Below, piece after piece: positions 14,901 through 23,700 of a stretch of 28,599 nucleotides of DNA; the first letter of the stretch is position 1, and the number at the start of each line of letters is the position of its first letter. Source of the stretch: a virus. The stretch is from IMG/VR virus record IMGVR_UViG_3300021962_000494, positions 1 through 28,599 of that record; one strand, 5' to 3'. Position numbers and translations under genes: made by a program. The notes below the pieces were generated by a model. That model worked only from the letters and a program-made list of their open reading frames with translations. It was not told where the DNA came from and searched no databases.

Positions 14901-16163
14901 GTTGAAAAAATTCATAATATTAAAATTATTATCTACTCCAATGTACGGAGTTCCGAAGACATTATTAACTCTTAGTAGATTTCCCATCTCGAATGGGAGA
15001 AGCACGTCATCTTTTTTTGCAGTATCTCTGGGCTTTGACGTATCTATTATTACTGATGATGGAATATCTACATCATAACCTTTAACATATGCTTTACCTG
15101 GCGAAACAGTTAAACAAACTAGATTTTCAGATGGCACACTCCCAGCTTGAGTTTTTTCTGAACTTAGGTATATGCCATTATTAGAAATCTGATCGTTTAA
15201 GCATTCTTGAGCCCCAACTGTAAAATTATTTACGGAATAATCTCCAGATTCTTCAAATGTTCTTTTTGCAATATAATCTTTAATTATTGAATAATTTGAT
15301 TGTGGAGCAATTTTTTTAAGTTCTCCATTTTGGATTTTAATTAATTCAATAAAATTTTTGTCTTCAAAATCATCTAGTGTCTTTTTAGAAAGTTCTGTCC
15401 TAATTCTAAATCTATCTGCTCCAGGAGCTGCATAGTTACTAAATCCCTTTGCATTATCATTTAAACTAACATCTTCAGTTGAGCTTATAATCTCCTCAAA
15501 TATTGATAGACCAACTCTATAATTTGTTAAATTACTTGATGCTGATAAGACTATAGTAGAATTTTCAACTGAAACAAAAGTTCCTCTAATGAAATAAACT
15601 CCCTTTTCCAATAAGACCGCAGATCCTACGGCACAAGAGTTTTGGGAAATTAAACTTGCTATAGTTTCCCCAGAATTTACTACAATTCCTCCGTACGAAA
15701 TAGTATCTAAAATTATTAATAATTCGTTATCTTCAAAAGAAACTCTTTCTAAATCATTACCCGAGAAAATATATTTTACATAAAGTGTAATGTGATCTAC
15801 ATCATTGTTTGGTGGAACATCATAATTAACTACGGTAGCCTCAACACCACTAGTTTGACCCTTTATTTTTTTACCAACTAGTTGACTGGCATATAATGAG
15901 ACATCTACACCAAGATGTTGATAATTAACTTGAACCGAATAGTATCTATTATCATATGTCACAGATCCTGGAACAACCATGGAACCATCTTTAAAGATGT
16001 TGCTCCCAAATGACTCTAGTTGATTTTGAAAAATTGATTGAATTGTGCTTAGTTCTCTCGCCTGAATTGGAAATCCAGGTTTGAACAATACTTTATAAAA
16101 ATTTTTATTTGAATCAAAATCATCATAATATGGGCTGATATTTAAATTAGTTTTTTGAGCCAT
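8961..16163 (-). CDS. Large DUF4815-type virion structural protein, 2400 aa
   Basis: A very large baseplate/fibre-region structural protein that occupies the place of T4 genes 9-12. The N-terminus carries the DUF4815 signature: PYYDDFDSNKNFYKVLFKPG, FPIQARELSTIQSIFQNQ, then FGSNIFKDGSMVVPGSVT. Around residues 1534-1575 there are two proline runs (6 and 7 Pro) enclosing 29 residues of ITN-type repeats. Next comes VDPLAQSFVSPVGGAFLTSV, a segment conserved among marine T4-like structural proteins, then a strand-rich domain ending near QKTVNSKNLPDIESVIV. GxGY repeats lie at about 1800-1880, and HGMHGYGNKV near 1960. It starts 6 nt after the gp8 stop. No good Shine-Dalgarno is visible before the ATG. 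A fibre-attachment or adsorption role is inferred. Confidence 0.88.
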   Translation of the reverse strand: MAQKTNLNISPYYDDFDSNKNFYKVLFKPGFPIQARELSTIQSIFQNQLESFGSNIFKDGSMVVPGSVTYDNRYYSVQVNYQHLGVDVSLYASQLVGKKIKGQTSGVEATVVNYDVPPNNDVDHITLYVKYIFSGNDLERVSFEDNELLIILDTISYGGIVVNSGETIASLISQNSCAVGSAVLLEKGVYFIRGTFVSVENSTIVLSASSNLTNYRVGLSIFEEIISSTEDVSLNDNAKGFSNYAAPGADRFRIRTELSKKTLDDFEDKNFIELIKIQNGELKKIAPQSNYSIIKDYIAKRTFEESGDYSVNNFTVGAQECLNDQISNNGIYLSSEKTQAGSVPSENLVCLTVSPGKAYVKGYDVDIPSSVIIDTSKPRDTAKKDDVLLPFEMGNLLRVNNVFGTPYIGVDNNFNIMNFFNQRKNSNTSGTGTLIGKGRIYSYNLSDSSYKTNSTIWDLYLFDIQLYTILSLNESLNSTQCPATSFIRGVSSGASGYVVTSASSKDITISQVSGRFIPGEQLLINERLVFSRSIVTIKEYNTEDIKSVYQDTSSFGIGISADFVADAVLNRSIENGFSISDRITISPTGIATCAGKSFVGIRSDAIVRYQKPGIGTETYNRVASVSSDGLSLTLASTPTVLGVSDGSLPSTETSTTFSLGIPNFKDEYKSSLYSPLPNKHIASVNLSKTSLTIVSQIRGVTTDSIGSFTLSAFQTGISSALFVPYDNQRYSIAYSDGTIAPLTSDQFTLSSDSSQITIKGLRINQSNVVLNATLRKIQTQSATKTFVRSEQLVVSRTSAGITTITSGLTTSPYYGLRLEDPEISLNVPDAANLIAVYESLDSSTPVLDKLQIGDSLGLNLNSIIGEKVVGDSSGAVAQIVTRNSSTEIGFVYLSARTFTNGEIVRFKESGLVSTVKSAIKGNYLDITERYTLDNGHRDQYCDYARIKRKSNSLSPSKKLLIIFNYYDVLSNNSGDFLTANSYTKERYAKDIPILSNNIRATDTIDFRPRVSKFIGDGSSPFDFASRQFSSNVFSSIVSPNESSIFNYDYYLPRIDKIYLNLDGSVYAMQGVSSDNPKPPSNNDAALELATIYFPPYLYNINDVKISLKDNKRYTMRDIGKLEDRIENLEIVTSLSLLEVDTKTLQIQDADGLSRFKSGFFVDDFSTDKFISKSAEVKVDIDKTNKELTSATDYWSLKGELALPFNTSVSTTDYSQDIDLLDSNVVKRGDLLMLKYEEVPFIEQPLASNVENVNPFFITEFSGNIELNPSSDNWVRNVYVNNTRVSTTGALGTFTYLEGVITSGQADNFMRSRNVEFSVSGIKPLTQHYFSMDGVSSIDFIPKLLEITMSSGIFSVGETIDGFIGSRRVISFRLSSPDHKNGKFDSPSEKYIINPYDRLTALETSYSAASTILNVDTRSLSEESLTSFGGYLEVGASLVGRISGATATINQIRLVSDNFGDLIGAFFIRDPNSTPPPLVRIPTGEKQIKISSSNAPSSELVGGTALLSNAYGTYRSSGIIITQVSDFVDLRNPLPPPPPPIFITNNFITNVTNITNNITNVSVTNVIANPPPPPPPARVDPLAQSFVSPVGGAFLTSVDVYFGSKDEVEPIEIQLRAVELGTPTLLPVTEYARVVYPSSKINISNDASIPTNIKFKSPIYLKPDTEYALVFLSPKTDKYQMWVGTMGQKTVNSKNLPDIESVIVNRQYIGGSLFKSQNGSVWTSSQYQDLKFKLYKANFTSTSGEIIFYNPSIIPDDSGAVLPYLQENPIRILPRKLVVGVTTNIQTSVLRVGRKVSEGPDISTPGPSGIIESIGGPLVPSSSGVTRVNVGTGYIAGSYTNVPLYTITGAGNGATASLTFNASGELSTISIASTGNGYAVGDILGVTTSFVTRGTGARISVTSVPSIDTLYLTNVSGEEFTLSSNLLYYGGPSETTIIDSGSDIRTSSSVVSPLNKGNVFEVNQYNHGMHGYGNKVKIIGVEPDTIITKTISDFDIGDTLLNVVTSTPFETFEGSAVTTGYIIVNNEIMEYVSAANGVITISQRGVDGSRIRKHLSGSNVQKYEVSGVSLRRINTTHDISSLIVNPELKNYDQLDSYYLTFDRSDKASGDSQLSFTEERSVGGKFVKASQNYQFSSFRPQVNFITPGFETEIKASIRTVTGTSANGNESSFVDQGYEPVLLNELNYFNTPRLVCSRINETTRLTSLPQNKSVSLRLRLNRSSSNPDLSPVVDFQNVTMVLGRNRLNKPILDYALDNRSNLSVGDPHSSVYISNKISLKQPASSLKLIVSSCRPSGSDFRALYKLYKTESSEVDQSFVLFPGYENLRDTNGDGVGDFVIDPSRNNGLPDVYVRESGENEFLEYQFTADNLGQFNAFEIKLVMTSSNESSEVKFKDLRVIALA
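11439..11564 (-). repeat. Polyproline-flanked ITN-repeat segment (hinge-like) in the 2400-aa protein
   Basis: Codes for Pro6 (11547-11564), 29 residues of (I/V)TN-type repeats with Asn/Thr/Val/Ile only apart from Phe, Ser and Ala (11460-11546), and Pro7 (11439-11459). The plus strand shows two G-rich runs. Reading: rigid linkers bracketing a short beta-helical stalk. Confidence 0.75.
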
Positions 16164-16168
16164 TTTTT

Positions 16169-17725
16169 TTAGAATTCCAGGACAATTTTAATATCTTCTT
16201 TTTGGCGAGGATTACGGGGAATTGTTGGACGATTGTCAATATACATAACATCTCCCGATTTTTTATTTATTTCAGGACTGGCAAGTCCTTTTGTAAAATT
16301 AACACCTAAATTTATAACTTTATTCCCAGAACTACTGGTCGTAGTAAATCCCACAAAGTTCAAGTCTATAGATCCGGAGAATGTTGAAGAACTAACAGGA
16401 GATGCTGAAGATTCGAAATCATATATTTTTGCGTTAGTACTGATACCAACATAATCAGTCTGGTCCAAAGTTGTTTGATTGTAATATAAAGATCTATCTC
16501 TAAAATATTTTAAAATCTTAGTTTCTTCATCATAAGATGCTACATACCCATATGCTTTTCCATTTACTTCAGTTAAAATTTGGGATATTCTTTGACCAAC
16601 TTGAGGAAATCCTGTAATGGAAGAAAATTTAATAGAATATAATGAAGAAAATTCACTACCTTTAAATAATTCAGGAGAATTAAATTTTTTCGGATTTTTT
16701 AATATGCCAATTTGTGCAAATTTAGTATCTATAGGAAAATCCTGAGTAGAATCATCAAATCTTGCATAAACTAAAACTCTATCAGTTCCAAGTTCTTGAT
16801 ATATATCATACCCATGACCTTTAGATGGTGGGATGATTGGAATTAAGTGTGCTGGATTTGATTGACTGAAAGAATTTAATGATCCCAAATCAACAATACC
16901 ATAACTATAGTCTTTTCCGCCAGAAGAAACGATAGTATTTGTAATTTTTCCACCAATGACATCAACTACTACCTTTGCACCAGTTCCATCACCTAAAATA
17001 TCAACTTCTTGTCCCAATCCATTAGAGTATGTGGATCCTTGATCTTGAATGTAAACTTTTTTTATTTGGTTCTGATTAATCTCAGAATTTGCATTTTCTC
17101 TAACTGATCTAATTTGTGGATTTGATGATGATTCCCAGTCATTGGGTACGGTAATATACTCAGTTGAATCAAATTTAACTACATCACTTGGAGCAATTGT
17201 ATACAAATATTTCCAAATATAACCGTCACCACTTTCGCCTGCTTTAGATGGTTCTAAGTCCGTAAAAAGAGGTTCATCTTGTGATGCATTTCCAGTGCTA
17301 TTAATTCCACTTGAACCATTATCTATGCAAATGTAAACACGATAATCTGAATTGATCACGTAATAGTTTGCATCATATAATCTTGATGCCTGTGTTAATG
17401 GTGATGGAGAAGACGCACTGTAATCGTGACGATACATCTCATATTTTGTTCCCCTAATCCAATTAACTTTTCTTATAACTCTTCTTATGTTTGATGCTGT
17501 TATTTTTTTACCAAACATCATAGTATCCAATACATGATTTTGATAATTTAAATTATCAACTGGATTTGGAATACTTGAGTCCCAATTTATATTTCTACCA
17601 AATCCAACTATGTTAGGATTTGGTAAAGACAAGAATAAATAATATGAATTATTATCATCATTTACAGAATCAATAAAATTATTAGTATTTAAAATTCTAA
17701 GTTGATCTGTTACAATCGCGGCCAT
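16169..17725 (-). CDS. 8: Baseplate wedge protein gp8, enlarged by a GxGY-like insertion
   Basis: Baseplate wedge subunit. It is 518 aa, against 334 in T4. Diagnostic: GESGDGYIWKYLYTIAPS at 163-180 (T4: GDGYVWEYLFEIPP), TEYITVPNDWE at 188-198, and the C-terminal GDVMYIDNRPTIPRNPRQKE ... IVLEF, matching T4 gp8 GEMIYMENRPPI ... EEINILFTF. Residues about 222-282 (QDQGSTYSN, GDGTGAKVVVDVIGG, VSSGGKDYSYG) form a GxGY-like repeat pair absent from T4 gp8. The start lies 20 nt after a late promoter and 27 nt after the giant gene's stop. No strong Shine-Dalgarno before the ATG. It is the first gene of a transcription unit continuing into the 2400-aa gene. Confidence 0.93.
   Translation of the reverse strand: MAAIVTDQLRILNTNNFIDSVNDDNNSYYLFLSLPNPNIVGFGRNINWDSSIPNPVDNLNYQNHVLDTMMFGKKITASNIRRVIRKVNWIRGTKYEMYRHDYSASSPSPLTQASRLYDANYYVINSDYRVYICIDNGSSGINSTGNASQDEPLFTDLEPSKAGESGDGYIWKYLYTIAPSDVVKFDSTEYITVPNDWESSSNPQIRSVRENANSEINQNQIKKVYIQDQGSTYSNGLGQEVDILGDGTGAKVVVDVIGGKITNTIVSSGGKDYSYGIVDLGSLNSFSQSNPAHLIPIIPPSKGHGYDIYQELGTDRVLVYARFDDSTQDFPIDTKFAQIGILKNPKKFNSPELFKGSEFSSLYSIKFSSITGFPQVGQRISQILTEVNGKAYGYVASYDEETKILKYFRDRSLYYNQTTLDQTDYVGISTNAKIYDFESSASPVSSSTFSGSIDLNFVGFTTTSSSGNKVINLGVNFTKGLASPEINKKSGDVMYIDNRPTIPRNPRQKEDIKIVLEF
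16264..16271 (-). promoter_or_regulatory. Weak late-promoter candidate (AATAAATA) upstream of the 2400-aa gene
   Basis: Minus strand AATAAATA fits the relaxed NATAAATA form. It lies within the end of gp8, 101 nt before the next start. It could be a chance AT-rich match. Confidence 0.3.
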
Positions 17726-17744
17726 ATTAAGATAGTTTTTTTTA

Positions 17745-17752
17745 TATTTATA
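17745..17752 (-). promoter_or_regulatory. T4-type late promoter upstream of gp8
   Basis: Minus strand TATAAATA, exact consensus, starting directly after the TAA stop of the giant gene and 20-27 nt before the gp8 ATG. Predicted transcription start is around 17737-17740. Confidence 0.7.
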
Positions 17753-20700
17753 TTATGTAAATAACTTTCTTACAGAACCAGTATCTCTCAATCCATATTT
17801 TCTTCTTTGAATAGTCGGGAAAGTTGATAGACCAGAATCGACAGTTAACCCAGTTACTGCTATAGCAACAGATCCCCCTTTAACTTTTGATAAAATTCCC
17901 CAAGAGAATTTTCCAATTGGATTTAAGAAGTTACTTGAAGTTTGAATTCCAGAAACATTTGTAGAGGAATGAATGTTTGAAGTTATAATTGCTTCCGGTC
18001 CAAGCCTTATTATGTTATGAACATAATAGATATTGTTTACAAATTGAGTTCCTATTCCAACTGTAGAAGAATTTTCGGAATCTATTGAAGTTAATCCAGA
18101 CCCAACCGCAGTATCATAGATATAAATTGGATATCCGACTTCCAAATCATCAAAAGTTGCAGAAGTTGGAGATCTTCTAACAAAGAATTTCAGTGCAAGT
18201 GGGTTTCCATTTGTTCCGGTTGTTGTGGTAATTCCAGTTACAATTCCAGAAAATCCTCTTGCAATAGGAACAAATTGCGACTGTCTCTCAAATTGAAGTA
18301 AATCGGTATTAATATCGGGGAGAACTGTTATAACCTGGGGAGGATTATCTTTATTATATCCAAAACCTGGATCTAATATTGTAATAGGTCCAATTAGAGA
18401 TCCGTTAGATGCAGTTCCTATTGCAAGAGCGGTTGTTCCTATCCCAACTCCAATCTTATTTGGTGCTGAAATTTTAATCTGAACGTTGCCATCAGTATAT
18501 CCAACACCTGGGCTAACAATATCCAAAGAACTAATAGATCCATCATTAGAAACTATTGCGGTTACGGATGCAGATACTGGGTCATCACTGTGAACAACTA
18601 GTCCATTATACTTGTCTATTATAACACCATAGTTGTTCTCTTCATAATTGAAGAATTCAGCATCATCCACAAAAAGTTTATCATCAGTTATTGCAAAATT
18701 TTTAATAATTTTTGCAGTTGGATAAACTTGACTTTCTAAAGAATCCCTTGTTTTATAAACAAGTTCTCCATTTATAGTTAAATCTCTTTTTTGCTTGATC
18801 CAATCAAGAGGTCTTTCGTTATTTTCATCTATTCCAAATCCAGTGTAAATATTAGTTTGTACCAAATCAGATCCAGAAAAATCTTCAATTCTTCTAAGTT
18901 CTTGATCTCTTGTAGATTCAATAGTATTTAATTTTCTAACTTGAACCGAATCGCCTATTTTTAACGTTTCATTGATATCAACAAAGAGAGTATCAACTTC
19001 TCTAGTTCCCCTATAAAAGAAGATTGCAATATTTGCTTCTTTTATAGGAGCTTCTTGGAATAAAAATGAACTTCCACCTTCAAAAGTGTAAGCCACTTTT
19101 GGTTGCTGAATAACTCCATTGACGAATATAACTAAAACTTGATCCAAATCAATATTTGGGTATTGTGAATTCGCTAAATCTTTTTCAAAACTTAGAAGTT
19201 GTCCTTTATAGTATAATGGGAATCTTTTTCTTACGCCATCTTGTAAATTTTTAATTGAATCAATATAATCCAATTCACCAAACTGCCAAGATGCAAAAGT
19301 ATCGGAGAATACTTCTGTGACTGTTAATTCAAATTCAGATAATGGGGATACCAAACCTCTATCAGTCACCAAACCAACTGGTTTAAATACATCACCTAAT
19401 TGGAATCCATATCCGGATCTTTCAATCTTGAATGATTTAACTTCATATAAAGATCCTTCTGCAACTGTTTTAGTTGGTAAGGTAGAATATGCAATAGCAT
19501 TAGTTACAATTCCAACAAATGACCCAATTGCAGAAGATACATCTACACAGTCTGATGGACCATAAACTCCTGGAACTCCAGAAACATCACCAATAACGGT
19601 ATTATCTTTATGTTGAGTTAATGATGAATATCCATTAATATTAATAGTTTCATTTCTCATGGCCTGTATTGCCAGAGACTTAACTTGCTCATAAACATAT
19701 ATTGATTCAGTTTGTTCACCACTCAATAAAATTGGATTATCAACATAAATTTTTGCAGCGTCATAAACTTTATCATTTCCGGAGTATCTTAAATTATATG
19801 TAATTGATTCTAAAACATCAATCACATCATCAATACAATTTTGATTTCCTCCGGGTATTGTGAATGAAGGATAAGCTGCTAACATTCTTCCAACCGCAAC
19901 TTCTGCTATTAATTGTTTATTTGAATCAATTAAATTGGCAGCATCTGCATTTTTTCCTGGAATTTTTCTACTATTTGGTCCAACTTCAATAGAAAGAAGC
20001 ATATTCTTCCCACTTTCAGTTGTATTACCAATACCTCTTCTAGATACACCTATAATTGGTAGATTTTCGTAGGAAGGGTCGGGTACACTAATTACTGGAT
20101 TTACGTACCCTGTGCCCCCGTACACCACGTTAAATGCTAAGGTTCCTCCTACACCAACAGTTGCGGTAATCGTTGCTGCAGCGCCAGTATGATTGGCGTC
20201 AGTGACACCAATTGAAACTACATGATTATATCCAGATCCAAATACATCAGTACTTCCTAAACCGACCGAAATGATACTTCCAGTGGATGGATTAATGACT
20301 GCAGTTACTGATGCTCCAACTAAAGGAGCAAATCCCAAACCTTGTGTTGAACCAAGAGATACAACTAGTCCTCCTCTAGGTAATAAGTTTTGATTAATAT
20401 CATATTCCGAGTTAATTACCATACCATTTGTTGAGGTAATGCCAGTAAATACTACACTACTAATTCCGGCATTCTGCTCAAGTCTATAATTATTATTCTG
20501 ATTATTTTCAGTTGATGGAGTTTGAAATACTCCGTTAATAAACACAACCCCACTTCCAGTTTCAATACCTGTTGTATTAATTCCCTGAACTGACAACCTA
20601 TAGTACTGATCAATACCTGTAAATTTATCAGAAATATCATCGTACAATGTATTTGTCGTGTAGTCTTGTCTTAAAAAGACTCTTCCTCCAAAAGATGAAG

Positions 20701-23700
20701 TTGGATATGGAAGATTGCTCAAATCTCTAATATTTCTAGCACTTCCTCGCGGAGGTTGAGTAAAGTATATTTTACTTCCAACAATATTAAAAGATCCTCT
20801 ATAAACTATAGCATCTGTAAAATCAGTATGTGTTGATGAAATAGTGCCAGCAAAACCTCTCTTAACATTTACTAATTGCAAAGTTCCAATTCCAGCAGTA
20901 ATAGGTCCAATATTTGTTGTTCCTATTCCAACAGAAGTAACTAACATAAACTCATCATCAACTTTTAATAAATCTGTTGGTTTAATAGTTGAAATACCAG
21001 ACATTGAAAAATATGATGTAGCAGCACTAATTTGACCATAATTATTCACTAGTTTATATTTTATTCCTGTATAAGAAAGTGGTTTTTGAACAATTCCATC
21101 GATAGATATGACTGATTTTTCTAGTTTTTTGGTCATCTCCAATTCGTGAGCATTTCCTTCTCCGGGAGAAGTAAACGTAACGTAAATTCCAGATAGTGCG
21201 GATTCTCTTGTTGTAGATAATCTTATTTGATCTTCATTAATTCTAATCGCATAAACATCCGATGGGAGAACATTTGTCAAAAATCCACTAGAATTAGTAG
21301 TTTGGCCAATTCCTATTGAAGACTGTCCAACACCGACAAATGTTGAGACTGGTTTATAAATTAACTTCTCGCCAGTGCTAAAGAAATGATTTTTAATTTT
21401 AAGTAAGTTATTTTCATAATCTATAGTATCACTTGGATTAAATGTCTTTTTAAATATTGGAAAATTCGAATATTTGGCGTCAAATTCTAACCTATTGGCA
21501 CGTAAACCATTAATGCCATCATACGCAGACAATTTAACATTTTCTATAACGTGATCAAATGTTATTTCATTTGCTCCACTAATACCCAATGCTTCATTAT
21601 CGTAATCACTAAAAGTATAAATTATTTCATTATAACTTTGAACAAGAACTTTATCAGTTACTGAATCGTCTGGATAGAATTTCAATAAGAACTTAGTTCC
21701 ATTATATTCTCCACCAAAAGTTCCTATTCCGGTATTATTACCCACTGACAAGAATGGATATTGTTCTGTGTAAATATCTTCTTCATTTTGAACACAAATA
21801 ACTTGATGTATCGCAGTTGTATTTCCATAAGAAACTCTAACAAGAGATTTTACACTAGATTCGAGATTTACATTCAATTCCAAAACTGTAGATATGCCGA
21901 CATTATGAGTATAATTTGATTGATATCTTGCGGATCTTTCTGATCCTGCAGGTTGACCAGGAAATAAGAATCTAGAAGTTCCAATTCCCAATTCAGTTCT
22001 TCCAAAACCAACTATTCTACCATTAATTGAAACCTTAGTATTCAAATTATTGGTGAAATTGAAATAAAGATAATCATCAGGACCAATTTTTGCCTCGAAT
22101 GTTCCAAAATAATTAGTAGAAACTCCAACTTGGTTATCAACATAATATTCGGATAAGAATGTATTTTGTCCATCATGATCAACAACAACTTCAACTATGT
22201 TAGTATCAAATTTTACAGTATCAAATAGATACAGATCTGCAACAAATCCTTTTATGTAATTTTTAGGAAGTTTCAACAATGTTGAAGTAGATCCAATACC
22301 AACTTCGGAATATTTTCCCATCAAATCTATACATCCAACACTCAGGGTGTTTATTCCAACTTTAGATTGAGATATAATTTTGCCAAAAGAACTTTGAATA
22401 AATTTAATGTCATAATCAGTATTATATGGATCTGCTGGATAAAATCTTAACTTTTTATTATCAAAATCATCTAATACTCCAGAAAAGTCTCCAAGTTTTC
22501 CTGAAAAATTACTTAGACTGGATCTCTCGAAGGTATAAATGTCTTTATTGATAATGAAAACTATAAGTTCAATCAGTGAATATTTTTTACTTAATGGATC
22601 AATAACTTGTATTAAGTATTTTGAATAATCATCACTGTCTATAAATTCATAAATGTCAGTGAATAAATCTCTTTCATTATCCTTACTTGCAAACTTTTTG
22701 CTAATATCATCTATCGGAAGAACCCTATTTGATATACATTTAATATAATCGGTCAAACTCTTATTGACTTTTAAATATTTTGATTTTTTTACTCCTCCAC
22801 TTCCAGTAAAAGTATCATAATCTGTGACGAATAAGTAATTATTGATAGTATCTACTCTTTTTTCGTTGAAAATATCAAGTATAATTTGGTCTCTAGATGT
22901 TGAACCGACAGAAATTAATTTTGTTTTACTTTCAACCTGAAGATCCCCAAAGTTTTTAAGACCTGAGACATGCACCAATCTATTAACTGGATCAATAAAT
23001 TTTTCGTAATTAATATTACTCTTGATGGTATATGATAAATTTTGATAGTAGTCATTATCCTCAATAACCTGATGTGTTTCATTCATCTTTCCGGTGTCAC
23101 TAGTCCATCCATCAACAACACTATTGGAGTAATTAACCTCAAATTTTGCATTATTTGGAATTAAAGATGAAACTGAAGCAAGAACCCCAGATTCTTTACC
23201 TTTTATAATGTCATCTGTCTTTAATGCATATACATAGTATCCACTAACTTTAATATAATCTTTTTTAGATTCTTCTACGTATAAATCATGCTCCACAAAC
23301 CCACCATCACCTTTAATTAATAAAGATTCTCCTTTTATGAATTTGCCGAAATTTTGATTTAATTTAAATTTTGGATACTTATTTTTATTAACAATAGTTG
23401 CATATCCCGATTGATATGGCTTGGCAATCCCGGGATTGCTACTAAATCCCGAAACATTAAATTCTAGAACAGCTGGATTTGTATTTTCATAAGAAGTGAC
23501 TTTAAAAAACTCATAATTATAATTCGATGAGTTATATCCAGTTCCTTCACCCTGATTTACTATATTCTCTACAAAAATTTCATCTCCAACTGCAAATGGT
23601 GGATTTAAAAATCCATTAATTACTGGAGTAATTAACACGCATGTCGCTATTCCCCCAGATTTGGATGTTGTAATTGAAACAATGCCGACACCATTACTAT

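Noticed and set aside
20452-20640. Minus-strand 62-codon ORF in another frame of the giant gene
   Set aside because: It is wholly inside the giant protein's frame, with no motif and no support for initiation.
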